Of a stretch of 64,000 nucleotides of DNA, positions 26,988-34,079 are shown one piece after another (position 1 is the first letter of the stretch; every line of letters begins with the position of its first letter). The stretch covers positions 22,195 to 86,194 of the forward strand of contig JAGBAA010000092.1 in the NCBI GenBank assembly GCA_017939795.1, in the 5' to 3' direction. Below the pieces are notes generated by a model. The model was not told the DNA's origin. It saw only the letters and a program-made list of their open reading frames with translations, and did no database searches. This DNA is from Thermoguttaceae bacterium (GTDB lineage: Bacteria; Planctomycetota; Planctomycetia; Pirellulales; Thermoguttaceae). Position numbers and translations under genes: made by a program.

Positions 26988-27851
26988 TCAGACGCCCTCC
27001 TTTGCCTCTTTTCCGAATTCCAGTGCCGTGAATTGCAGAAGCACGGAATCCCCAAACGGAACTCGCTGCCGTTTCTTCACGGAAACCGAAAATCCATGAG
27101 GAAGCACCTGAGTCACCTCAAGCTGGGCATCCCCCTCCACGACAAAACACTCGATCGACGGAATACACGTCAGCGGAGGACAAAATCCCGCAAAAAGCGA
27201 GATCTTCGTCTGGTTCGGCGCAAATTCTCCGCGAAGAAATCCGGTGATCTGCTCGCCATGCTCCTGGGTCGTACTTCGCTCCGCCTGCTGCGTCACCCCG
27301 GGCGGAAGGATCCCGTCCAGCTCTTCGTCCAGCTCTTCGTCCAGCTCTTCGTCAGGTGCGGAAAATGCGTCCGATGCCGTGCTCTGGCAAACGCCGTCCT
27401 CTTCGGCCTCCCCAATACCGGCTTCCCGAGTACGCGATTCCGTCAGCCACGCGGTCCCCAAAACGACGGCAAGCGAAAGCCCAAGCGAGACGGTCTTAGC
27501 TCCCAGTGACGTTCCCGGTGTCCAAAGGGAGGTCTGCGTCAGGAGAAAAACCAGCACGGAAAATGCGATCGGCAGAAAACGCCGTTTTTCCCCGCACACT
27601 TCGACGGACCGCGAACAACAAACAATCCAGCACGCAGCCAATACGAGAAGAAAACCTCCGAAAACGAAAGAAAAAACTCCGATGCCCCAAACCGGAAAAG
27701 GCAGGATCAACGCACCCGAGATCCTCCGAAAGATCAAAAAAATCCCCAAGGACCAAAAGACGCCAAACCCCAAACCAGGCCAGATCCACCCCGGATCCAC
27801 CCTATTTGCGGTTTTTGAGAAAAAATTTTCAAAATTTTTTTCTTGCGTCAT
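26988..27851 (-). CDS. Membrane protein with DEEL repeats, unknown
   Basis: 287 residues. Four hydrophobic segments in the first half (IWPGLGFGVFWSLGIFLIF, VWGIGVFSFVFGGFLLVLAACWIVCC, PIAFSVLVFLLT, SLGLSLAVVLGTAWL) are followed by an acidic linker with a DEEL/DEELDEELD repeat (12-bp DNA repeat near 27310-27350). A soluble C-terminal domain then carries CPPLTCIPSIECFVVEGDAQLEVTQVLPHGF. No family is recognised. It is 131 bp upstream of the M48 protease on the same strand; the gap contains a run of eight G at about 26966. The two may form a unit in which this protein partners the protease, but that is inference only. Confidence 0.75.
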   Translation of the reverse strand: MTQEKNFENFFSKTANRVDPGWIWPGLGFGVFWSLGIFLIFRRISGALILPFPVWGIGVFSFVFGGFLLVLAACWIVCCSRSVEVCGEKRRFLPIAFSVLVFLLTQTSLWTPGTSLGAKTVSLGLSLAVVLGTAWLTESRTREAGIGEAEEDGVCQSTASDAFSAPDEELDEELDEELDGILPPGVTQQAERSTTQEHGEQITGFLRGEFAPNQTKISLFAGFCPPLTCIPSIECFVVEGDAQLEVTQVLPHGFSVSVKKRQRVPFGDSVLLQFTALEFGKEAKEGV

Positions 27852-27986
27852 CCTGACCGTCCGAAATTCAAAAAAGTGCGTCTTGCATAAAGTATATGTC
27901 TGATTTTAGTCAAAATCTGCAAAAAGTGAAGAGCCCCCCCGAGCGATTTTCGCAAAAAAATAAAAAAAAGTTCCGCCCCCTCCCTC

Positions 27987-28016
27987 TTGAAAAATTTTCA
28001 AAATGCTTCATACTAT
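27987..28016 (+). promoter_or_regulatory. Orphan plus-strand promoter
   Basis: TTGAAA (27987-27992) and TACTAT (28011-28016) have an 18-nt spacer. No plus-strand protein gene follows. The next element is a structured stretch ending in a terminator hairpin at 28097-28134. Confidence 0.4.
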
Positions 28017-28021
28017 GGGCG

Positions 28022-28137
28022 CAAGGACGCGAGAAACAGCAGGGAAGCTGATTTTTTTCTCACTATCAGGAAAGATTCCTGAAAAAAAAGCATGAAAAGG
28101 GCGTTTTCAAAGTTTCGACTCTGAAAACGCCCTTCTT
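28022..28137 (+). ncRNA. Candidate small RNA
   Basis: From the predicted start, the sequence folds as nested arms GAGAAA-CAGC / GCTG-TTTCTC (28031-28064), then CAGGAA/TTCCTG (28067-28081), then the 13-bp hairpin at 28097-28134. It lies wholly between two minus-strand genes and encodes no plausible peptide. It matches no RNA family I know. Support is a promoter, structure and an end, but no conservation could be tested. Confidence 0.3.
28082..28134 (-). terminator. Terminator of the recO-bamD-lptE transcript
   Basis: AAGGGCGTTTTCA (28097-28109) pairs perfectly with TGAAAACGCCCTT (28122-28134). On the minus strand it is followed by TTCATGC and eight T. The hairpin can also end plus-strand transcripts. 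Confidence 0.85.
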
Positions 28138-28158
28138 CATTCCGCGTTCTTCGCTCCA

Positions 28159-28689
28159 TCACCATGGATTTTCCATCATCCCGACGATACTTTGCGCCAG
28201 ATTCTGGATCACCGTCTGCGATGCCGTCGCGTTTGACTGTCCGACTTCCGTCACGAGAGGAGCACTCGAAGAAATGGCCAGCGCGTCCTGACGCAAATCG
28301 ATATTCTGGGCTTTACGTTCTTCCATCGTCTTTCGGTCGATCCACTGCACGTTCACCGTCATGTTGAAAAGCAGTTCGCGCGGATCGAGCCAGTCGTTCT
28401 GAAACGTCACGTTTTTGTTCTCATCGGTGATGGTGACCTTCAGAAGCATATCCGCCCGGGATTCCGGAACCACCTTGTACGGCGTCCGCGTTTCGATCTC
28501 CCGCACCAGTGCCTCCGTCAAACGCTCTCCGTAACCGTGCCGCCAGGTCTCATTCGCAACGATGGAAACACCGACCGTCCGAACATCCGTCGGAAAAAGT
28601 CCCTTATTTCCCAGATTGTACGCCCGGCATCCGCACAAAGCGGAAAGCATGCAGCAGAATGCCGTCAGGATCAGAAATCGCCACCGCAT
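28159..28689 (-). CDS. lptE: LPS-assembly lipoprotein LptE-like
   Basis: 176 residues. A lipoprotein signal ends at Cys21 (SALCGC). The body has the LptE pattern: VRTVGVSIVANETWRHGYGERLTEALVREIETRTPYKVV, then a beta-rich segment with ADMLLKVTITDENK and NVTVQWIDRKTMEERKAQNIDLRQ, and a C-terminal helix. LptE plugs and helps fold LptD, the outer-membrane LPS translocon, so this supports a diderm envelope. It starts 9 nt after the bamD-like stop with AGGGTGA upstream, so the two genes are translationally close. A terminator follows at 28082-28134. Confidence 0.85.
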   Translation of the reverse strand: MRWRFLILTAFCCMLSALCGCRAYNLGNKGLFPTDVRTVGVSIVANETWRHGYGERLTEALVREIETRTPYKVVPESRADMLLKVTITDENKNVTFQNDWLDPRELLFNMTVNVQWIDRKTMEERKAQNIDLRQDALAISSSAPLVTEVGQSNATASQTVIQNLAQSIVGMMENPW

Positions 28690-28698
28690 CGTCTCACC

Positions 28699-29928
28699 CT
28701 AATCTTCCGGGAAAATCTTTTTCAGCCACGCAAAATGGTCCGGCGGATCCTGAAGATCGCGGATCTCCTCAAAACGTTCCCGCGCACGCACCGCGCTCTT
28801 CGTCTGCGGATAGTCCTGCATGACCAGCTGAAAGTACATTCGGGCCGAACTATAGTACCGTTTCGTCACGTAAAATTCCGCAATGTGCAGATCCCGTTCC
28901 GCATACGCTTCCGTGATTTTGTTCTTCGTTTCGATGAGAGCCGAACGGCGATCCTTCAGCTGTGAGCCGAACTGCGTCAAAAGCCGATCTGTAAGCACTT
29001 CCGCATCCTTCAAAGCCGTGCCGTCGTACTCCGGTCCCTGGTACATCAGGAGTTTCGAAGAAAGGTTCAGCTCGCACGCCGGAAGAAGATGCTTCGACTG
29101 CGGATAGTTCTTGATCAGGTCATCGTAGAAATTCGCAGCGTCAAAATACTCGCCGCGAATGTAGTTCGCATTCCCCGCCGCCATCGTCGCATGCTCCGCC
29201 CACAAACCGTTCGGATCGTGCATCGTGATGGTCCGGTACGCCTTGATCGAGTTTCCAAACGTCCCGAAGACCGGGCGCGTTTTGTCTGAAAAGTTCGCAG
29301 CCAGCGGATGGTAGTCGTAGATCTGGTCCAGCTTCTCCCAATACTGCGCGATCGCAAAGAGACGCGGAGAAACACGGTCCATGTAGCGCGTGGAATCAAA
29401 CCGCTTCAGCAATTTCTCGTACGCACGCTGCGCCTTCGCATACCGATTCGCAAAAAAGAGCGACTCCGCCCGCAAAAACAGCGCATCCTCTTCCAGCGGA
29501 GTTTCCGGCCAGCGGAATCCCGCCCAGCCCAGTTTGTCAGCTGCATCCTCATACTCCCCCTGCTCGAAAAGCTGAACGCCCTGCTCAAAAAGCGCAAGCG
29601 CGATCTCTTCATTCGGTTCCAGACGCACCAGCTTCAGGCACGCCAGTTTCAGACGCTTCGAGAATTTCTCTGCCGTCATCGCCGAAAGGGACTGATCCTC
29701 TTCCTCGAAATACTGCGCGGCCTCCTCGACCTCCGTCATGTTCACCTGAGGATCCGGCTCTTCTTTCAGCTGACGTTCAACTTCACTCAGATCGACATGC
29801 CCCTGCCCCATCGGCTTCACCGATGAATTTTTCATGGACGCACACCCGCCGACAGTCAGCACGAAAGCAAGGACTGCCGCGAAATGTACTCCATATACGA
29901 GGAAGCTATGGAAAACAGGTCGTTTCAT
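28699..29928 (-). CDS. bamD: BamD-like outer-membrane assembly lipoprotein
   Basis: 409 residues from the ATG at 29926-29928. That start gives a signal of proper length ending in the lipobox VGGC (Cys29); no clear Shine-Dalgarno is seen. After an acidic linker (30-100) come TPR-type helical pairs: ALFEQGVQLFEQGEYEDAADKLGWAGFRWPETPLEEDALFLRAESLFFANRYAKAQRAYEKLLKRFDSTRYMD-like blocks, then GEYFDAANFYDDLIKNYPQSKHLLPACEL and YYSSARMYFQLVMQDYPQTKSA. The Y-x-x-A-x-x-x-Y-x-x-L-I-x-x-x-P pattern is typical of BamD, the BamA accessory for beta-barrel insertion. It is longer than the Escherichia protein (about 245 residues), as in other planctomycetes. It lies in a unit with recO and lptE. Confidence 0.82.
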   Translation of the reverse strand: MKRPVFHSFLVYGVHFAAVLAFVLTVGGCASMKNSSVKPMGQGHVDLSEVERQLKEEPDPQVNMTEVEEAAQYFEEEDQSLSAMTAEKFSKRLKLACLKLVRLEPNEEIALALFEQGVQLFEQGEYEDAADKLGWAGFRWPETPLEEDALFLRAESLFFANRYAKAQRAYEKLLKRFDSTRYMDRVSPRLFAIAQYWEKLDQIYDYHPLAANFSDKTRPVFGTFGNSIKAYRTITMHDPNGLWAEHATMAAGNANYIRGEYFDAANFYDDLIKNYPQSKHLLPACELNLSSKLLMYQGPEYDGTALKDAEVLTDRLLTQFGSQLKDRRSALIETKNKITEAYAERDLHIAEFYVTKRYYSSARMYFQLVMQDYPQTKSAVRARERFEEIRDLQDPPDHFAWLKKIFPED

Positions 29929-30184
29929 ATTCAAAAAACTTTCCGACATCTGCCGGGGCAACGTTTACTTCAGGATGGACCGCCTTACTTTGTTTCAAAA
30001 CCAAAACTATTCAGCAACCCACATACTGCATTTTGTTTTCAAACTGAAATTATTTCGCAGTCGATTTCTGTTTAATCTGACCGCGTTTTGTCCCGCCGAA
30101 ACACTTTATCCCATCCCTTCATCCGAAACCGACAGCATTTTGCGGAATCTGCTTGCGAACTTCGGGATCCTTCCTGCCGGCCTC

Positions 30185-30973
30185 CTAGCGTTTCAGCCAC
30201 TGGAAGATCGGAACCGGACGTTCCATCTGATGCGCAAGGTACTGATTCCACACGCCGCGGATCTCTCCGAGTGTTTTCTGGGAGAGCTGGAGCCGTTTCC
30301 AAAACCGTTCCTCCGGCGACGCCAGGAGCTGGAGTGCCCCAAGTGCTTCGGGCGACAGGGAAACGACGCGCGTTTTGCCGGGACGGCATCGGGGACAAAG
30401 GACCCCGCCTTCCCGCATACCGAATGCGGCTCGTCGGGCACCGCGCCGAACTTCGATCTTTTCTCCGCACTCCACACACTCGCGAAGAGACGGAGCCACT
30501 CCAACGAGCTGAAGCAGGCGAAGCTCATAGTGCAGCAGACATCGGGAAAGTTTTTCCGGCGGATCTTCCAGCGATGCACTCCGACAAATGGGATCCAGGG
30601 ATAGAATATCGTTTAAAATGATTTTCGTCAAGTCGAATAATGCGGTTTGGGGGCTAAAATTTTCAGTAAAATGGTTTAAAAGTTGAACCACATGAAAACC
30701 TGCGTAAATTGCGACGGTTGAATCGACCCGAAAACGTTCCGTCAATTTCGCTTCGGTGACGAGCTGAAGGACATCGCCGCTTTTCGGATAGTAAAGGATC
30801 CGGCAGACGTTCATCGCATCGAAAGCCGTGTCGAACGGATTTTTCAGACGGCGCGCCCCTTTCGCCAGGCAGGTGATCTTTCCGCTCTCGCGAGTGAAAA
30901 AAGTCACGACCATACTGGTTTCACTGAAATCCGAGGTTCGCAGAACGATCGCATCGTCATTCAAAGGCGGCAT
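30185..30973 (-). CDS. recO: DNA repair protein RecO
   Basis: 262 residues from the ATG at 30971-30973, which places the family N-terminus (DDAIVLRTSDFSETSMVVTFFTRESGKITCLAKGARR) as an OB-fold right at the start. Upstream in-frame starts are TTG only. The helical domain follows, with a zinc site CVECG (about 165) and CPRC (about 191). RecO loads RecA onto SSB-coated DNA together with RecR and anneals strands. It is first in the recO-bamD-lptE run; the 256-bp gap to bamD has no terminator. A strong promoter lies at 31119-31147, with a leader of about 140 nt carrying a TTCCATTAATTAAT motif at 31000-31013. Confidence 0.93.
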   Translation of the reverse strand: MPPLNDDAIVLRTSDFSETSMVVTFFTRESGKITCLAKGARRLKNPFDTAFDAMNVCRILYYPKSGDVLQLVTEAKLTERFRVDSTVAIYAGFHVVQLLNHFTENFSPQTALFDLTKIILNDILSLDPICRSASLEDPPEKLSRCLLHYELRLLQLVGVAPSLRECVECGEKIEVRRGARRAAFGMREGGVLCPRCRPGKTRVVSLSPEALGALQLLASPEERFWKRLQLSQKTLGEIRGVWNQYLAHQMERPVPIFQWLKR

Positions 30974-30999
30974 CAGGACACTCTTTACTTCCTCTTTTA

Positions 31000-31013
31000 T
31001 TCCATTAATTAAT
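31000..31013. promoter_or_regulatory. TTCCATTAATTAAT motif, site 1
   Basis: An exact 14-nt match to the two sites at 32741 and 32767. The palindromic core is ATTAATTAAT. It lies 27 nt upstream of the recO ATG. Confidence 0.35.
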
Positions 31014-31118
31014 AGAGAAGCTTTTTCATGCGAAAAAACTCCGCGTTCTTCTCTTCGAAAACGCACATTCGCAGCCAAATACGCGCTTTCCGTCTTTTCG
31101 AAATCTCATTTCAGCCAG

Positions 31119-31147
31119 AGTATAGTTTCTTTTTGTCTTTTGCGCAA
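31119..31147 (-). promoter_or_regulatory. Promoter of recO-bamD-lptE
   Basis: On the minus strand, TTGCGC (31142-31147) and TATACT (31119-31124) have a 17-nt spacer. Confidence 0.65.
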
Positions 31148-31206
31148 TCGAAATTTGCGTTTTTCCGACACAAAAAGTTTCTTTTTTTCTATTTTCGCCA
31201 ACTTCG

Positions 31207-31575
31207 CACGCATTCCGCAAACACAAAAACACAAAAACACAAAAACATCAAAAAGTTTTTGAAGGGCTGCGAGCCGCGGCGGGCGATGGCACTTCCGCGC
31301 AAAGGCATGAACCCGTTCCCGTTGGTCACTGGTGCCAAAGACAAGAAAACAATTTCCAAAATATTTCCCTCTCACGGCCTCCGTCTCTTTACGGACAGCC
31401 AGACGGCTCTCGCAGAGTGCCGTCGCGCGTGGGACCTTCTGCTGAAAAACTCAACCACGGAAACACACGGAAGGGGAAGGGAACACGAAACTCCTGAAAA
31501 GAACCCAAATTCATGAAGCGATTTCAAAATCAAATTTCATTTTGTGTTTTTTCGCACATTCCGTGAATTTCGTGC
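31207..31575 (+). repeat. Dispersed intergenic palindromic repeat, copy 7 (forward, partly decayed)
   Basis: ACACAAAAACATC precedes AAAAAGTTTTTGAAGG, then the GCCGCGGCGGGCG and CCCGTTCCCGTTGG modules. The hairpin has lost its 5' arm (AAGAAAAC against ATTTCCCTCTC near 31348-31372). CGGCTCTCGCAGAGTGCCG, CGCGTGGGACC and AACTCAACCACGG follow, and the CACATTCCGTGAATTTCGTG module ends near 31575. It lies between the divergent recO and pseudo-receiver genes. Confidence 0.75.
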
Positions 31576-31719
31576 CAGCCACATCCAGTCCTTTTTTCTT
31601 CTTTCTTTTCAATGTGCATCTGCGGTCTTCGCAGTTTCTGAAACAGGAATCGCGGTCGGATTCCTAAAGCGAACGGCATCCCTTCCGGTCCAGCATTTTC
31701 TTAAAATCCGGATTTGCCA

Positions 31720-31748
31720 TTGACGCGCACTCTGCTTTTCGCTAGAAT
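31720..31748 (+). promoter_or_regulatory. Strong promoter for the pseudo-receiver gene
   Basis: TTGACG (31720-31725) and TAGAAT (31743-31748) have exactly a 17-nt spacer, giving a leader of about 65 nt. Confidence 0.7.
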
Positions 31749-31818
31749 AAAGGTCCGATCGATTTTCGATCCCGTTTCCCACAGCTCAATTCCCATTCAA
31801 GATTTTCCTTCGATCCAC

Positions 31819-32676
31819 ATGGCCCAAACGCTTCAAATCCTTAATGGACTGAAAGTCCTTCACGTTGCCAGCCTCGCTGCGCGGGAAAACTGGCTCGAGA
31901 AAGCATTGCGTGAGGCACCGGTGAAGCTGAAATTTCACGAGGTCCATGGTTCCTTTGAAGGCATGAAGGCACTGCAGTCCGAGGCTTTTGATGTCGTGCT
32001 GCTGAGCATTCGTCCTCTGAAGAGCAGTCTCGATTTCATCGACGGATGCCGAACCAGCGGCGTGACGGTCCCGATGATGATCCTTGGCCGAAAGAAAGAC
32101 TCCGACATCATGACGCAATGCTGCGAACGGGGCGGAAACGGGATCATCTCGCTTGAAAACACCACGATCTCCGACCTTCTCTGGCAAATTTTCTTTGCCG
32201 TCCAGAGCAGTCGGCAGTCCGCCCAGAATGCGGAACTCCGAAACCGTCTGGAACAGGAAACGCTTCGAAAATCAGAGGAAAACGACCTCTTCATCGCCAA
32301 CCAGCGTTCCATGCTGCGGGAGGAATACCCGAATGCGGCCCCCACGCATTCCCTGGAGTCACGGTATCTTGAACTCCTGAAACACAGTATCCCGCTTGGC
32401 ATCAGCCGATCCACGCAGGAAACGAAAGAATTCCTCCCTCTGCTGATCAAAGAAAAAATCTCGGCGGCAGAACTTTTCCACATGCACCTGAACGCCCTGG
32501 AAAGGATCCTCAAAACACCGGGAAGAAAAAGCTCTCTCCATTTGATGAATCGCGCCAATATGCTGGTCAACCAGCTCATGATCGCGCTGACGGACCACTA
32601 CCGGCAGGATGCGGAAAACGCACAGACCCAGTCAAGCGCATTCAACGATTTTGCATCAAACGGGGAAGTTTACTGA
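31819..32676 (+). CDS. Pseudo-receiver (atypical response-regulator) protein
   Basis: 285 residues from the ATG at 31819. The N-terminal 130 residues have the receiver layout: LKVLHVASL (beta1), FEGMKALQSEAFDVVLLSIRP (beta3), TVPMMILGRKKD (beta4), GGNGIISLENT (beta5). The acidic pair after beta1 is missing, and Ser63 stands where the phospho-accepting Asp should be. Classical phosphorylation is therefore unlikely. The C-terminal half is helical (an ELRNRLEQETLRKSEEND coiled-coil segment, then EKISAAELFHMHLNALERIL), without a DNA-binding motif I recognise. It may be a phosphorylation-independent signalling adaptor. It has its own strong promoter but no Shine-Dalgarno. The next gene, uxs, follows after 159 bp. 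Confidence 0.8.
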   Translation: MAQTLQILNGLKVLHVASLAARENWLEKALREAPVKLKFHEVHGSFEGMKALQSEAFDVVLLSIRPLKSSLDFIDGCRTSGVTVPMMILGRKKDSDIMTQCCERGGNGIISLENTTISDLLWQIFFAVQSSRQSAQNAELRNRLEQETLRKSEENDLFIANQRSMLREEYPNAAPTHSLESRYLELLKHSIPLGISRSTQETKEFLPLLIKEKISAAELFHMHLNALERILKTPGRKSSLHLMNRANMLVNQLMIALTDHYRQDAENAQTQSSAFNDFASNGEVY

Positions 32677-32740
32677 CTTTCCCAAAAAAAATGAAGCCGT
32701 TCTGCAAAAAATGACGAAAATCCAGTCAGGGGCTATGCCG

Positions 32741-32780
32741 TTCCATTAATTAATGAAGGTACCCCATTCCATTAATTAAT
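32741..32780. promoter_or_regulatory. Twin TTCCATTAATTAAT motifs upstream of the UXS gene
   Basis: Two exact copies at 32741-32754 and 32767-32780, 26 bp start to start (about 2.5 helical turns), 56-95 nt before the ATG. A third copy lies upstream of recO. Possible operator pair; the binding protein is unknown. Confidence 0.4.
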
Positions 32781-32835
32781 AGAATGCAGATCCGCACAGA
32801 AAAAAACTGAAAAAGGAAAGCAGGAAAGAAAAATC

Positions 32836-33819
32836 ATGTCTTCACTCAAACGTATTCTCGTCACGGGCGGTGCCGGTTTCCTCGGTTCCTTTCTGTGCGA
32901 ACGGCTCCTTGATCTGGGGCACGACGTCATTTGTCTCGACAATTTTTTCACGAGCCAGAAATCCAACGTCTGCCATCTTCTCGCCAACCCGAATTTTGAG
33001 CTGATCCGGCACGACATTACGGTCCCTGTCTATCTGGAAGTGGATGAGATCTTCAACCTGGCCTGTCCTGCTGCGCCGGGACACTACCAGTTCAATCCGA
33101 TCAAGACGATGAAGACCTCCGTTCTTGGGGCCATCAACGTTCTCGGAATGGCGAAACGCTGCCGGGCGCGTGTCCTTCAAGCCTCCACCAGCGAGATCTA
33201 CGGCGACCCGGAAGTCCATCCCCAGCCGGAAACCTACCGAGGCTGCGTCAACACGCTGGGGATCCGTGCGTGCTATGATGAAGGCAAACGCGCTGCCGAG
33301 ACGCTTTTTATGGACTACCATCGCCATAACGGAGTAGATATTCGCATCATCCGCATCTTCAACACCTATGGACCGAGGATGCATCCGTACGACGGCCGGG
33401 TCATTTCCAATTTCATTCGCCAGGCACTCAACGGCGAAGACATCACGATTTTCGGCGACGGCTCGCAGACCCGTTCGTTCTGTTATCGCGACGACCTGAT
33501 CGAAGGCATGATCCGTATGATGGATCATGAGGAACCGAAAGGCGGATTCACCGGCCCCGTCAACCTTGGAAACCCGCATGAATTCACGATCCGTCAGCTT
33601 GCGGAACTGGTTTTGGAGATGATCGACACGAAATCGAAAATCGTTTACCGACCGCTTCCGATGGACGATCCGACGCAGAGAAAACCGGACATCACGCTGG
33701 CAAAGCGATACCTGGACTGGGAACCAACGGTCGAACTGCGCGAGGGACTTCAAAAAACGATCGACTGGTTCCGTTCCATCCGCATGAGCGACTATCGGCC
33801 GCCGACACCGCGCTATTGA
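32836..33819 (+). CDS. uxs: UDP-glucuronate decarboxylase (UDP-xylose synthase)
   Basis: 327 residues, an extended short-chain dehydrogenase. It converts UDP-glucuronate to UDP-xylose with bound NAD+ in the cytoplasm, feeding extracellular polysaccharide or glycan synthesis. Motifs are the Rossmann TGGAGFLGS (10-18), [20 protein letters not shown] (catalytic Thr/Ser region) and the Tyr147-x3-Lys151 pair in YDEGKR. The UXS-typical [10 protein letters not shown] and [13 protein letters not shown] are also present. The best alternative is another NDP-sugar epimerase or dehydratase, but the [30 protein letters not shown] block fits UXS best. GGAAAG sits upstream of the ATG. A tandem repeat and a terminator follow the stop. 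Confidence 0.93.
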   Translation: MSSLKRILVTGGAGFLGSFLCERLLDLGHDVICLDNFFTSQKSNVCHLLANPNFELIRHDITVPVYLEVDEIFNLACPAAPGHYQFNPIKTMKTSVLGAINVLGMAKRCRARVLQASTSEIYGDPEVHPQPETYRGCVNTLGIRACYDEGKRAAETLFMDYHRHNGVDIRIIRIFNTYGPRMHPYDGRVISNFIRQALNGEDITIFGDGSQTRSFCYRDDLIEGMIRMMDHEEPKGGFTGPVNLGNPHEFTIRQLAELVLEMIDTKSKIVYRPLPMDDPTQRKPDITLAKRYLDWEPTVELREGLQKTIDWFRSIRMSDYRPPTPRY

Positions 33820-33848
33820 ATCTTCAGAAAATGAGCGGCAAAACACAG

Positions 33849-33918
33849 AAGGCGAAACGCTGAAGGCGAAATACTGAAGGCGAAATACTGAAGGCGAAAT
33901 ACTGAAGGCGAAACGCTG
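33849..33918. repeat. Five tandem 14-mers
   Basis: AAGGCGAAACGCTG and AAGGCGAAATACTG units (five of 14 bp, outer two of the first type) lie between the uxs stop and its terminator. Confidence 0.9.
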
Positions 33919-33939
33919 AGGCAAGATCCAGACGGTAAG

Positions 33940-33967
33940 GCACGGCAGACAAAACGCTGCCGTGTTT
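33940..33967 (+). terminator. Terminator after uxs
   Basis: CACGGCAG (33940-33947) pairs with CTGCCGTG (33956-33963), loop of 8 nt, followed by four T. Confidence 0.75.
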
Positions 33968-34079
33968 TGCATGAAGGTGTTTCCGAGGGACCCGCTGCGG
34001 AATGATCCGGAAAAACCCCTCCATTCGAAGGGGACTTTGCAAAACGGAACGCGAAACGAAACGCGAGCCGCAGCGGGAA

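Noticed and set aside
28022..28137. SRP RNA or c-di-GMP riboswitch
   Set aside because: The conserved GGAAGCAGC loop of SRP RNA and the GEMM core are not present; only a generic structured RNA candidate remains.
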